The notes below the pieces were generated by a model. That model saw only the letters and a list, made by a program, of their open reading frames with translations, did no database searches and had not been told where the DNA came from. The translations under genes were made by a program, and so were the position numbers. This document shows, in pieces, positions 24,596 through 32,984 of a stretch of 64,000 nt of DNA. Source of the DNA: Mycobacterium interjectum. Its GTDB lineage: Bacteria > Actinomycetota > Actinomycetes > Mycobacteriales > Mycobacteriaceae. Positions within the stretch are counted from its first letter, which is position 1; each line of letters opens with the position of its first letter. Location: positions 41,863-105,862 of the forward strand of contig LQPB01000059.1 in NCBI GenBank assembly GCA_002102225.1, in the 5' to 3' direction.

Positions 24596-24744
24596 GCGCC
24601 GCCGGCGAATGGCGTTGCGGCGCTTGGTGTTGGACGACGGCGCCGACAGGGGATGGCGGTGGGACCGGCACAACGGGCGCCGCGGGCGCGAAACGCCGGA
24701 GTACGGCGGGGCTACAGTTTCGGTTCGGGACTATTTACCCCTGA

Positions 24745-24771
24745 TTGAACCGCTATGTCCGGGGATAAACT
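24745..24771 (+). promoter_or_regulatory. Candidate SigA-type promoter of aceA
   Basis: TTGAAC (24745-24750) and TAAACT (24766-24771) are separated by 15 bp, which is short but tolerated in mycobacteria. Start of transcription would fall near 24778, giving a leader of about 30 nt that contains the ribosome binding site AAAGAGGAG before the aceA ATG at 24811. The 215 bp between the MBL gene and aceA hold no other gene. This is inference from sequence only. Confidence 0.4.
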
Positions 24772-24810
24772 CACGGTCAGCGGTTCGTGCTGAAAGAGGA
24801 GCGTAACCCC

Positions 24811-27099
24811 ATGGCCATCATCGAAACGGACACCGAGGTCCGCACGCCGTTCGAGCAGGACATCGAGGCTACGCAGCGATATTTCGCGGGCTCCCGCTTT
24901 GCCGGGATCACCCGCCTCTACACGGCCCGTCAGGTAGCCGAGCAGCGCGGCACCATCCCGACCGACTACACCGTGGCGCGGGAAGCGGCGGCGGCGTTTT
25001 ACGACCGGCTGCGCGAACTCTTCGCGGCGAAGAAGAGCATCACGACGTTCGGCCCCTATTCGCCCGGCCAGGCGGTCAGCATGAAGCGGATGGGGATCGA
25101 GGGCATCTACCTCGGCGGGTGGGCGACCTCGGCCAAGGGCTCAACGACCGAGGACCCCGGACCCGACCTCGCCAGCTACCCGTTGAGCCAGGTGCCCGAC
25201 GACGCGGCCGTCCTGGTGCGTGCCCTGCTCACCGCCGACCGGAATCAGCAGTACCTGCGCCGGAACATGAGCGAACTGCAGCGGGCGACCGCACCGGAGT
25301 ACGACTACCGGCCGTTCATCATCGCCGACGCCGACACCGGCCACGGCGGGGACCCGCACGTGCGCAACCTGATCCGCCGGTTCGTGGAGGTCGGCGTGCC
25401 CGGCTACCACATCGAGGACCAGCGCCCCGGCACCAAGAAGTGCGGCCACCAGGGGGGCAAGGTGCTGGTGCCCTCCGACGAGCAGATCAAGCGCCTCAAC
25501 GCCGCCCGCTTCCAGCTGGACATCATGCGGGTGCCGGGCATCATCGTCGCGCGCACCGACGCCGAGGCGGCCAACCTGATCGACAGCCGCGCCGACGAGC
25601 GCGACCAGCCGTTCCTGCTCGGCGCGACCAACCTGAAGATTCCGTCCTACAAGGCCTGCTTCCTGGCGCTGGTTCGACGCTTCTATGAGCTGGGCGTCAA
25701 GGAACTCAACGGCCACCTGCTCTACGCGATGTGCGACTCCGAGTACGCCAGCGCCACCGCGTGGCTGGAGCGCCAGGGCATTCAGGGCCTGATCTCCGAC
25801 GCCATCAACGCGTGGCGGGAGGACGGCAAGCAATCGATCGACGACCTCTTCGACCAGGTCGAGTCGCGGTTCGTCGCCGCCTGGGAGGACGACGCCGGGC
25901 TGATGACGTACTCCGAGGCCGTGGCGGAGGTCCTCGCGTTCGGCGAGAGCGAGGACGAGCCGACGGGCATGACCGCCGACGAGTGGCGCCGCTTCGCCGA
26001 GCGAGTCTCGCTCTACGAGGCGAGGGAGAAGGCGAAGGAACTGGGCGTCGACCCTCCGTGGGACTGCGAGCTGGCGAAGACCCCGGAGGGCTACTACCAG
26101 ATCCGTGGCGGCATTCCGTATGCCATCGCCAAGTCGCTGGCGGCGGCGCCGTTCGCCGACATCCTCTGGATGGAAACGAAGACAGCGGATCTCGCCGACG
26201 CGCGGCAGTTCGCCGACGCCATCCACGCCAAGTTCCCCGACCAGATGCTGGCCTACAACCTCTCGCCGTCGTTCAACTGGGACACCACCGGCATGACCGA
26301 CGAGGAGATGCGGCGCTTCCCCGAAGAGCTCGGCAAGATGGGCTTCGTCTTCAACTTCATCACCTACGGCGGACACCAGATCGACGGCGTCGCCGCCGAG
26401 GAGTTCGCCACCGCCCTGAGGCAGGACGGCATGCTGGCGCTGGCCCGGCTGCAACGGAAGATGCGCCTCGTCGAGTCCCCTTACCGCACACCGCAAACCC
26501 TGGTCGGCGGGCCGCGCAGCGATGCGGCCCTGACCGCCTCCTCGGGTCGGACCGCGACCACCAAGGCGATGGGCGAGGGTTCGACCCAGCACCAGCACCT
26601 GGTGCAAACCGAGGTGCCGAAGAAGCTGCTCGAGGAGTGGCTGGCGATGTGGAGCGAGTACTACCAGCTCGGCGAGAAGCTGCGTGTGCAGCTGCGGCCC
26701 CGCCGCGCGGGCTCGGACGTGCTCGAACTCGGCATCTACGGCAACGGCGAGGAGCAGCTGGCGAATGTCGTCGTCGATCCGATCAAGGACCGGCACGGCC
26801 GCAGCATCCTTCAGGTGCGCGACCAGAACACCTTCGCCGAGAAGTTGCGGCAGAAGCGGCTGATGACCTTGATCCACCTGTGGCTGGTACACCGCTTCAA
26901 GGCCGACGCGGTGATCTACGTGACGCCGACGGAGGACAACCTCTATCAGACTTCGAAGATGAAGTCCCACGGCATCTTCAGCGAGGTCTACCAGGAGGTC
27001 GGCGAGATCATCGTCGCCGAGGTGAATCGCCCGCGCATCACCGAGTTGCTGACGCCCGACCGCGTGGCACTGCGGAAGCTGATCACCAAGGAGGGCTAG
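24811..27099 (+). CDS. aceA: Isocitrate lyase 2, intact
   Basis: A 762-residue ICL2. It cleaves isocitrate to glyoxylate and succinate in the glyoxylate shunt and can serve the methylcitrate cycle. The N-terminal two thirds are the lyase barrel, with 'PFIIADADTGHGGDPHV' (168-184) and the active-site loop KKCGH at 209-213 (Cys211). The C-terminal third is the ICL2-specific domain that in M. tuberculosis binds acetyl-CoA as an activator. In H37Rv this gene is split into aceAa and aceAb (Rv1915/Rv1916); here it is one frame. The ATG at 24811 follows a good ribosome binding site. It is convergent with PPE, 17 bp apart. Confidence 0.95.
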   Translation: MAIIETDTEVRTPFEQDIEATQRYFAGSRFAGITRLYTARQVAEQRGTIPTDYTVAREAAAAFYDRLRELFAAKKSITTFGPYSPGQAVSMKRMGIEGIYLGGWATSAKGSTTEDPGPDLASYPLSQVPDDAAVLVRALLTADRNQQYLRRNMSELQRATAPEYDYRPFIIADADTGHGGDPHVRNLIRRFVEVGVPGYHIEDQRPGTKKCGHQGGKVLVPSDEQIKRLNAARFQLDIMRVPGIIVARTDAEAANLIDSRADERDQPFLLGATNLKIPSYKACFLALVRRFYELGVKELNGHLLYAMCDSEYASATAWLERQGIQGLISDAINAWREDGKQSIDDLFDQVESRFVAAWEDDAGLMTYSEAVAEVLAFGESEDEPTGMTADEWRRFAERVSLYEAREKAKELGVDPPWDCELAKTPEGYYQIRGGIPYAIAKSLAAAPFADILWMETKTADLADARQFADAIHAKFPDQMLAYNLSPSFNWDTTGMTDEEMRRFPEELGKMGFVFNFITYGGHQIDGVAAEEFATALRQDGMLALARLQRKMRLVESPYRTPQTLVGGPRSDAALTASSGRTATTKAMGEGSTQHQHLVQTEVPKKLLEEWLAMWSEYYQLGEKLRVQLRPRRAGSDVLELGIYGNGEEQLANVVVDPIKDRHGRSILQVRDQNTFAEKLRQKRLMTLIHLWLVHRFKADAVIYVTPTEDNLYQTSKMKSHGIFSEVYQEVGEIIVAEVNRPRITELLTPDRVALRKLITKEG

Positions 27100-27116
27100 G
27101 GCGCATCCCTCGCCGA

Positions 27117-29747
27117 TCAGTCCTGGAAGAAGACGCCTGACAGCTCGTAGCCTGCGTTTTCTGCCCCCGAGACCAGGCTGCTCACCGAGAGCGGCAGCGC
27201 GCCTGTGTTGAGGAATCCCGAGACACCACCGCCCAGATTGTTGAAGCCGGAAATCAGGTTGCCGTAGTTCTGGTAACCGGAGCCGCCGAGGACCCCGCCC
27301 ACCGGGTTCGCGTTGAACCAGCCCGACAGCGCCGCGCCGTTGTTGCCGAAGCCCGAGTCGCCGCCGGCTCCCGTGTTGAAGAACCCCGAGGACGGAGCGC
27401 TGCTCGAGTTGAAGAAGCCCGGGGCCGACGGGATGTCGATGCCCGCGATGGTGGTGCTGGGCAGGTGGATGCTCGGGACAGTGAGCGCCGGGGTGGTGAA
27501 GCTGCCGAGCCCAACCGGCGGGACGGTGAAGGGCTGCGTCGTGACCGGAGGGACGCTGACCTGGGGGAGGGTAAACCCGCCCAACCCGATCGAGGGCACC
27601 GTGTACGGCGTCGTCGTCACCGCCGGAGAGCTCACCTGCGGCAACGTGAACCCACCCAACCCGATCGAGGGCACCGTGTACGGCGTCGTCGTCACCGCGG
27701 GGGTGGAGACCTGCGGCAGGGTAAAGCCACTCAGGGCGATGGGGTCGATGGTGACGCTGGGGATGGTGATAGCCGGCAGGTTCAATGCCGGGAAGGTGAA
27801 CGACTCTATGGCCACGGGAAAATAAAATCCGCTGACGTGACCGCCGCCGATCGTAATATATGCATCGGGCGCCCCTGAGTAAATGGGATTTCCGTGGCTG
27901 TCGAAGCCGGAGATGTAGTTTCCACCGATCATGGGGTACAGCCCGCTGACACCCGTTTGCAAGAAAGTAATATTATTGGGAATAAATATGTGAATGTTGT
28001 CGATTTCAATCTCGGGCAGGCCGAAATATCCGAGGGTGATTGTCGTGAGTATTCGTGGAGTAGTGAATGGGGCTGTGGTTATCCCGTTTATCGTAATTGA
28101 TGGAGTTTGTATCGTGGGCAGGCTGAATCCTCCCACGGTCACGGCAGCCGGCGAGACAAGCGGCGGAATCGTCAACGACGGCAACGTAATCTCGGGCAAA
28201 CTAAACCCACCCACCGCAACATTCGCCGGTGACGTCAACGCCGGAAAAGTAAACGACGGCAACGTAATCTCGGGCAAACTAAACCCACCCACCGTTACGT
28301 TTGGCGGCGACTGCAACGCCGGAATGGTGATGGGCGGGAGGCTGATGGCGGGCAGATTGAATGCGGGAATGGATATTCCGGGTACTTCGAGCGGCGGCAG
28401 CGTCAGGTCGGGCGTCGTGAACGCCCAGTGGAGTCCGCCCTGGCCGATGCCCCGGTAGAGGACGCCGGTATTCAGATCGCCGCCGTTGTATAGGCCGTTA
28501 TTCATGTTGCCTGTGTTGAAGGCACCGGTGTTGACATTGCCGGTATTGAAGAAGCCGGTGTTTGCGCTACCGGTGTTGAAGCTGCCGGTGTTGGACGCGC
28601 CCGGGTTGAAATTGCCGCTGTTGTAGTTCCCGGTGTCCAGGGTGCCGGTGTTGGCCAAGCCTGCGTCGAACACGCCGGTGTTGACCGAGCCCGCATTGAA
28701 AAAGCCCGTGTTCGCCACGCCCGAGTTGCCGATGCCGGTGTTATAGCTGCCGGAGTTCCCGATGCCGAAGTTTCCCGTGCCGGAGTTGAAGAAACCGATG
28801 TTTCCAGTCCCGGAGTTGAACAAGCCGAGGTTGCCGCTGCCCGAATTGAGGCCGCCGATGTTGAACTGGTCGATGCCCGCGGGCCCAAGGCCGATGTAGG
28901 TGTTGCCGATGCCGATCCGGTTGTTGCCCGTGAGACCGATGCCGAGGTTGTTGTTGCCGGTGTTCCCGATTCCCAGGTTGGCGCTGCCGGCGTTCCCGAC
29001 GCCGAAGTTGCCGGCGCCCGCGTTGCCGAAGCCGACGTTGCCGAACCCCAGGTTGCCGAGGCCGACGTTGGAGTTGCCGGAGTTTCCGAAGCCGCCGTTG
29101 GAATCGCCCAGGTTGGCTCCGCCGAGGTTGCCAAGGCCCACGTTGGCGTTGCCCACGTTGCCGCCGCCGACGTTGGCGAGGCCCAGATTGAGAGTGGTCG
29201 TCTTGGGCGTGGCGGCGGCCGCATTTGCGCCCGGCGGCCGAGTGAACGGCGCCAGGGCCGCGACGGCCTCCGACGCCCCGGCGTGGTAGTTGGACATGGT
29301 GGCTACCGCGTGGGCCCACATCTGCTCGTATTCGCCCTCGGCGATCGCGATCGCGTGCGCGTTTTGCCCGAAGAGGTTCGACATCACCAACGTCACCAAC
29401 TGAGAACGGTTGGCCGCCACCAGAGCTGGCTGCACCATCGCCGCCTGTGCCGACTCGAACCCGTTCGCGATTGCCCGGGCCTGCGCGGCCGCCCGCTCGG
29501 CGCCGGTTGCCGCCGAGGCTAGCCAGCGCGCGTGCGGACTGGCCGCGGCCGTCATCGCTGCCGATGACGCGCCCTGCCACGCGCCGTCTGCGAGCCCGGA
29601 CGTGACCGCCCCGAAGGAGGCTCCGGCCGCGGCCAACTCGGCGGCCAGGCCGTCCCACGCCGTCGCTGCGGCCAACATCGGCGCCGACCCCGCACCGGTG
29701 AACAGGTTGGCCGAGTTGACCTCCGGCGGCAGCACTAAGAAGCTCAT
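27117..29747 (-). CDS. PPE family protein, MPTR subfamily
   Basis: An 876-residue PPE protein. Residues 1-180 are the PPE domain ('FLVLPPEVNSANLFTGAGSAPMLAAATAWDGLAAELAAAG'; PPE at 7-9), with the WxG-type motif in 'LADGAWQG'. Residues 190-430 are MPTR pentapeptide repeats (N-x-G-x-G-N-x-G). The C-terminal half carries longer repeats around 'GGFSLPEITLPS' and 'PYTVPSIGLGGFTLPQVS', ending in more Gly-Asn repeats. It occupies the place of PPE34 (Rv1917c). No PE partner is next to it, as usual for MPTR members. Export by ESX-5 is expected for the family. AAAGGA precedes the ATG. Confidence 0.95.
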   Translation of the reverse strand: MSFLVLPPEVNSANLFTGAGSAPMLAAATAWDGLAAELAAAGASFGAVTSGLADGAWQGASSAAMTAAASPHARWLASAATGAERAAAQARAIANGFESAQAAMVQPALVAANRSQLVTLVMSNLFGQNAHAIAIAEGEYEQMWAHAVATMSNYHAGASEAVAALAPFTRPPGANAAAATPKTTTLNLGLANVGGGNVGNANVGLGNLGGANLGDSNGGFGNSGNSNVGLGNLGFGNVGFGNAGAGNFGVGNAGSANLGIGNTGNNNLGIGLTGNNRIGIGNTYIGLGPAGIDQFNIGGLNSGSGNLGLFNSGTGNIGFFNSGTGNFGIGNSGSYNTGIGNSGVANTGFFNAGSVNTGVFDAGLANTGTLDTGNYNSGNFNPGASNTGSFNTGSANTGFFNTGNVNTGAFNTGNMNNGLYNGGDLNTGVLYRGIGQGGLHWAFTTPDLTLPPLEVPGISIPAFNLPAISLPPITIPALQSPPNVTVGGFSLPEITLPSFTFPALTSPANVAVGGFSLPEITLPSLTIPPLVSPAAVTVGGFSLPTIQTPSITINGITTAPFTTPRILTTITLGYFGLPEIEIDNIHIFIPNNITFLQTGVSGLYPMIGGNYISGFDSHGNPIYSGAPDAYITIGGGHVSGFYFPVAIESFTFPALNLPAITIPSVTIDPIALSGFTLPQVSTPAVTTTPYTVPSIGLGGFTLPQVSSPAVTTTPYTVPSIGLGGFTLPQVSVPPVTTQPFTVPPVGLGSFTTPALTVPSIHLPSTTIAGIDIPSAPGFFNSSSAPSSGFFNTGAGGDSGFGNNGAALSGWFNANPVGGVLGGSGYQNYGNLISGFNNLGGGVSGFLNTGALPLSVSSLVSGAENAGYELSGVFFQD
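27576..27697. repeat. 75-nt direct repeat inside the PPE gene
   Basis: Two nearly identical copies of a stretch beginning CCGATCGAGGGCACCGTGTA occur with a 75-bp offset (first copies of this motif at 27586 and 27661). They encode two 25-residue units of the C-terminal repeat. The very high DNA identity implies recent duplication or gene conversion. Confidence 0.7.
28174..28294. repeat. 78-nt direct repeat inside the PPE gene
   Basis: A 43-bp segment beginning AACGACGGCAACGTAATCTC at 28174 is repeated exactly at 28252, an offset of 78 bp (26 residues). It is part of the 'GGFSLPEITLPS' repeat region. The surrounding codons are less GC-rich than the rest of the gene (AAA, GTA and AAC are frequent). 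Confidence 0.7.
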
Positions 29748-30123
29748 TTATTTCATCCTTTCCCGTCGGATCGGGACAACGAAGCGCACGGCAATATGGC
29801 GACGGCCGAGCCCGGCCCGTCGTCAGAGAGATTTTTGTTGCGCATACGCTAAGCGCATTGCTCCTGGCAGACGAGGCACGTTATTAAATAAATATCTAAT
29901 CGTTATATAACCGTGATTATATATCGGTCGTCCTGTAAAATTTGTTTACACGGAGCCAAGCCTCTCGAATTCGCGCGATCAGCGTCAATTACTCGGAGAT
30001 TGTTTACAAGCGCGATTCGCCAGTGCCCGAGCGGGGCGGCCGCAACCGGACGAAACCTTCGCCCTAGCAATAGTTGCATAGGTGTATAATTGCGGTATTG
30101 CGCCACGATGAGAGGAGTGGCTG
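29748..30123. other. AT-rich intergenic region upstream of the PPE gene
   Basis: This 376-bp stretch between divergent PPE and small secreted protein genes is clearly lower in GC than its surroundings, especially 29875-29960 and 30060-30110 (runs such as TTATTAAATAAATATC). It probably contains both promoters. The ribosome binding site GAGAGGAG ends about 5 bp before the ATG at 30124. I see no gene or RNA in it. AT-rich promoters are common for PPE genes under Lsr2/EspR-type silencing (inference). Confidence 0.55.
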
Positions 30124-30330
30124 ATGAAGGCACCAATTAAGGCGGCCATCGCGATGTTCGGCGGCGCGGCTGCGGTCGCTGTGACGGTCGGATTCGGTGG
30201 CGTGGGCGTCGGACCGTCGGCGAGCGCGTCGTCAAAGGCGCAGTCGTCGCCCGTGGCGCCGGCTCCCGCACATCACGCCGGCGTCCATGCGGCGGCACTG
30301 ACCAGCTGCATTTCCGGCTCGAACTGCTAG
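30124..30330 (+). CDS. Small exported peptide with two C-terminal cysteines
   Basis: A 68-residue product not matched to a known family. Residues 1-35 form a signal peptide (Lys-rich start, then 'AAIAMFGGAAAVAVTVGFGG', then 'SASAS'). The predicted mature part is only about 33 residues, Ala/Ser/His/Pro-rich, ending 'SCISGSNC'. The two cysteines six residues apart could form a small disulfide loop. GAGAGGAG before the ATG and the organised signal peptide support a real gene. The lipoprotein next door also ends in a C-x4-C loop. Confidence 0.72.
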   Translation: MKAPIKAAIAMFGGAAAVAVTVGFGGVGVGPSASASSKAQSSPVAPAPAHHAGVHAAALTSCISGSNC

Positions 30331-30496
30331 GCCCCGAATCCCCGGCAGCCGCTGGATCGCTCCCGGACCGGCTATCCCCGTGCATCCGCGCCGCCCTTAC
30401 CGGCCGCGGCGTCCCCACCCGTTTGCGGTGTCGCGCGCCGGGGTACGGAGAAGTGGACTGCAGCAAGAGTGGTGCGAGCGGAGATTGGGGAAATTG

Positions 30497-30904
30497 ATGA
30501 GATCTGGAGCCAGGAATGCCGTCGCGCTGTTGGGCGGTTCGGCGATGCTCGTGTTGGCGGTCGGCTGCGGGGGCGGCAATAAGGGGCCGAGCAGCAGCAG
30601 CACGACGCCGTCGACCACCACCACTCCCACGTCGAGCGTCGCGCCGTCCACAGCACCCGGTGGGGGCGGCGGCGCCCCGGGCGGTCCCACCGGCGGCGGG
30701 GGCCCGGGCGGCGGAGGCGGCAGCGTGCCGGGCGGCCCGACGGGCGGCGGCGGTCCCGGCGGCGGAGGCGGCAGCATCCCGGGCGGCCCGACGGGCGGCG
30801 GCGGTCCCGGCGGCGGGGGCGGCAGCATTCCCGGCGTCGGCGGCGGCGGCGGTGGACCGGGCGGCGGCGGCGGTTGCGTCGGCAACCTCTGCGGCGGCTA
30901 CTGA
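30497..30904 (+). CDS. Gly/Pro-rich repeat lipoprotein
   Basis: This 135-residue protein has a lipoprotein signal ('LLGGSAMLVLAVGC', acylated Cys24), a Ser/Thr-rich linker, then three 17-residue repeats 'GGPTGGGGPGGGGGS(V/I)P' at 62-112 and a Gly tail with 'CVGNLCGGY' at the end. No enzymatic domain exists; it may be a cell-wall spacer or structural protein. The ATG at 30497 is preceded by GGGGAAA. A strong hairpin follows the stop and probably ends transcription. Confidence 0.78.
   Translation: MRSGARNAVALLGGSAMLVLAVGCGGGNKGPSSSSTTPSTTTTPTSSVAPSTAPGGGGGAPGGPTGGGGPGGGGGSVPGGPTGGGGPGGGGGSIPGGPTGGGGPGGGGGSIPGVGGGGGGPGGGGGCVGNLCGGY
30680..30832. repeat. Three tandem 51-bp repeats
   Basis: Three consecutive copies of a 51-bp unit encode residues 62-112 of the lipoprotein. 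The second and third copies are almost identical in DNA sequence, the first differs at several silent positions. Copy number of such a repeat may vary between strains. Confidence 0.75.
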
Positions 30905-30935
30905 TCGCTCACCGTCGATAACGACTTGCTCCGAT

Positions 30936-30971
30936 AGCCGGTGGGGCCACGTGAATCTGGCCCCACCGGCT
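30936..30971 (+). terminator. Strong hairpin, I-shaped terminator
   Basis: AGCCGGTGGGGCCA (30936-30949) pairs perfectly with TGGCCCCACCGGCT (30958-30971) across an 8-nt loop. It begins 32 bp after the lipoprotein stop codon. There is no T-tract, as is common for mycobacterial I-shaped terminators. Because it is symmetrical it would act on either strand. Confidence 0.65.
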
Positions 30972-31056
30972 GAGCAGCGTTGTGGGTCGTCCCTTTTGGC
31001 CTAACCCAAACGGAGTTGAGTTATGGTTCTCCGCAACTCGACTGCAAGGGGACACC

Positions 31057-32217
31057 GTGGCCAAGCTCAGGTTTGGATACTTCATCGCCCCGTTCCACCG
31101 TGCGGGCACCAACCCCACCCTTGCGCTGCAACGCGATCTCGAGTTCGTCGAACATCTCGACGCGCTCGGCTTCGACGAAGCGTGGATCGGCGAGCATCAC
31201 TCCGCCGGCAGCGAGATCATCAGCTCCCCGGAAGTCTTCATCGCGGCGGCCGCCGAACGCGCCAAGCGCATTCGTTTTGGCACCGGGGTCATTTCGCTGT
31301 CGTATCACAACCCGCTCTGGGTCGCCGACCGGTTGATGCTGCTGGATCACCTCACCCACGGGCGCATCATCGGCGGGGTGGGTCCCGGTTCGCTGCCCAC
31401 GGATTCCTCGATGATCGGGCTGAATCCGACCGACACGCGCGAGCTTCTCGAGACCAACCTCGACATCGTCGTTCGGTTGCTGGCGGGGGAGACGGTGAGC
31501 GCGAAGACGCCCACACACCAGCTTTTCGACGCCAAGTTGCAGCTGGCCCCGTACTCCGAAGGCGGGATACCGCTGGCGGTCGCCGCGGTCGCCTCGCCGA
31601 CCGGTGCCCGGCTGGCCGGCAAGCACGGCATCGGGCTGTTGTCCATCGGTGCGACGCTCATCGTCGAAGGCTTCGACGCGCTGTCCTATCACTGGAACAT
31701 CGTCGAGGAGCGCGCCGCGGCATTCGGCACACAGGTCGATCGCAAGGACTGGAGCCTGGTCGGGCCGATGCACATCGCCGAGACCGACGAACAGGCCCGC
31801 GCCGACGTGAAATTCGGCATCGAGTCGTGGTTCAACTACTTCCAGAAGGTGGCGGCCTTCCCCCAGATGACCATGCCGGGCGAACAGCTCGACGAGATGA
31901 TCGACATCATCAACGACAACGGGGCGGGCGTCATCGGCACGCCCGAGCGGGCCCGCGCCCAGGTGCAGCGGCTGTGGGATCAGTCCGGCGGCTTCGGCTG
32001 CTTCCTGCAGATGGGCCACGAGTGGGCGAATCCCGCGGCCACCAAGCGATCGGCCGAACTGTTCGCCGCCGAGGTCATGCCCCACTTCCAGGGCCTGGCG
32101 CAGCCGACGCTGGACGCCGCGGCGCGGGCCGGGCAGGTGCGCGACGACCTGGCGCAGTCCCAGCTGCAGGCCGTCGAGCACATGGCCAAGAAGTATGAAA
32201 ACGAGAAACGGTCCTGA
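31057..32217 (+). CDS. LLM-class flavin-dependent oxidoreductase (luciferase-like)
   Basis: A 386-residue TIM-barrel protein of the bacterial luciferase family: 'KLRFGYFIAPFHRAGTNPTLALQRDLEFVEHLDALGFDEAWIGEHHSAGSEIISSPEVFIAAAAERAKRI' is the typical N-terminal third, and 'LDHLTHGRIIGGVGPGSLPTDSSMIGL' follows. Such enzymes use FMNH2 or F420H2 for monooxygenation. The GTG at 31057 has AAGGGGA before it. The gene stands alone between two terminator-like hairpins. A second LLM gene at 57160 is distinct. Confidence 0.9.
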   Translation: MAKLRFGYFIAPFHRAGTNPTLALQRDLEFVEHLDALGFDEAWIGEHHSAGSEIISSPEVFIAAAAERAKRIRFGTGVISLSYHNPLWVADRLMLLDHLTHGRIIGGVGPGSLPTDSSMIGLNPTDTRELLETNLDIVVRLLAGETVSAKTPTHQLFDAKLQLAPYSEGGIPLAVAAVASPTGARLAGKHGIGLLSIGATLIVEGFDALSYHWNIVEERAAAFGTQVDRKDWSLVGPMHIAETDEQARADVKFGIESWFNYFQKVAAFPQMTMPGEQLDEMIDIINDNGAGVIGTPERARAQVQRLWDQSGGFGCFLQMGHEWANPAATKRSAELFAAEVMPHFQGLAQPTLDAAARAGQVRDDLAQSQLQAVEHMAKKYENEKRS

Positions 32218-32219
32218 AC

Positions 32220-32250
32220 ATCCCCGCCCGGTGCCGCAGCCAACGGGGAT
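32220..32250 (+). terminator. Weak hairpin after the LLM gene
   Basis: ATCCCCG (32220-32226) and CGGGGAT (32244-32250) form a 7-bp stem with a 17-nt loop directly after the stop of the LLM gene. There is no T-tract. It is a candidate terminator only. Confidence 0.3.
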
Positions 32251-32259
32251 CGACGGTCG

Positions 32260-32466
32260 TTAAGGGTTTTCCGTGGTCACCGGGTTGGGGGTGCCCGGAT
32301 TTGTCACAGCCGGGAGTTGCCCGGGCCAGGGCGGCAGCGCGGTATTCGGTTCCGACGTCGGCGCAACTTCCACCGAAACGCACTTTTTCGGGGTGAGCGC
32401 GCTTTTCCAAGGGCCGGGCGGGTTCGGTGCGGCCGCCAGCGAACCGTCGGGGTAAACCTCCGTCAC
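32260..32466 (-). CDS. Short Pro-rich open frame, hypothetical
   Basis: A 68-residue frame starting with GTG at 32466 and ending 'NPVTTENP'. It has high GC at third codon positions and a balanced composition ('NPPGPWKSALTPKKCVSVEVAP'), unlike most shadow frames. No domain, signal peptide or good ribosome binding site can be seen. The overlapping plus-strand frame at 32273-32455 shares its third positions, so codon statistics do not decide between them. The remaining 32467-32663 holds nothing I recognise. Weakly supported. Confidence 0.3.
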   Translation of the reverse strand: MTEVYPDGSLAAAPNPPGPWKSALTPKKCVSVEVAPTSEPNTALPPWPGQLPAVTNPGTPNPVTTENP

Positions 32467-32663
32467 TGCCTTTATTAGTCCAGATTTGCGGCGACCGTGT
32501 CTTCGCTTTCGGTCAAAACCCCGAAAGCGTCGGGAGAACGTCGGTTCAAACTGGCGCCTTGCCCCACGAACCGCCGCGTGCGAGTCCTACGCGCGGGTGA
32601 TTTCATATTCCGGCGATAGCGGCTTCTCAGCTCGCAGCTAGTCACGGGCGGAAACCTCAATGC

Positions 32664-32984
32664 ATGACCATCCAGAAAGCCGGCAAGCCGCGTCGGCAAC
32701 GGCAGCGGCCCCAACTGATTCTCGCCGGGGCCGCGGCTCTTGCGACGCTCGCGCTTTTCGCCGCGCCGGGCCCCGACGTGGTTCTGGCCGCTCCCGCCAG
32801 TGGCCCCATCGGGGGCTTCGCCGCCGACGACGACGACGACCAGGCCCAGTTGCAGCAACAGCTGGCCCAGCAACAGCTGCAGCAGTCCATGCAACAGGCC
32901 GAGGAACAAAACGAACAGGCCCAACAGCAGGCTCAGCAAGCCGAGCAACAGGGTCAATGGGTCGAGGATCACCCCGGCCCGTAG
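32664..32984 (+). CDS. Exported or membrane-anchored glutamine-rich protein
   Basis: A 106-residue protein with a basic N-terminus (KAGKPRRQRQR), one hydrophobic segment (about 17-45, 'LILAGAAALATLALFAAPGPDVVLAAPA') that may be a signal peptide ending in Ala-x-Ala, an acidic DDDDD stretch, and then a glutamine-rich helix (Q about half of residues 60-100) likely to form a coiled coil. Function is unknown. Its stop is immediately followed by the stop of the convergent Rv1919c-like gene. Confidence 0.75.
   Translation: MTIQKAGKPRRQRQRPQLILAGAAALATLALFAAPGPDVVLAAPASGPIGGFAADDDDDQAQLQQQLAQQQLQQSMQQAEEQNEQAQQQAQQAEQQGQWVEDHPGP

Noticed and set aside
25141..26970. 609-codon minus-strand open frame inside aceA
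   Set aside because: Mirror frame of the isocitrate lyase gene, a consequence of high GC at third positions; the sense strand is a perfect ICL2.
27117..29747. Regularly spaced repeats resembling a CRISPR array
   Set aside because: The repeats are in frame within a PPE-MPTR gene and encode Gly-Asn pentapeptides; there are no unique spacers of constant length and no cas genes.
30380..30496. 39-codon N-terminal extension of the Gly-repeat lipoprotein
   Set aside because: The extension is Arg/Pro-rich and would bury the lipoprotein signal peptide that starts at ATG 30497.
32273..32455. 60-codon plus-strand frame overlapping the minus-strand hypothetical
   Set aside because: Gly-rich product without features; it shares third positions with the slightly more protein-like minus-strand frame.
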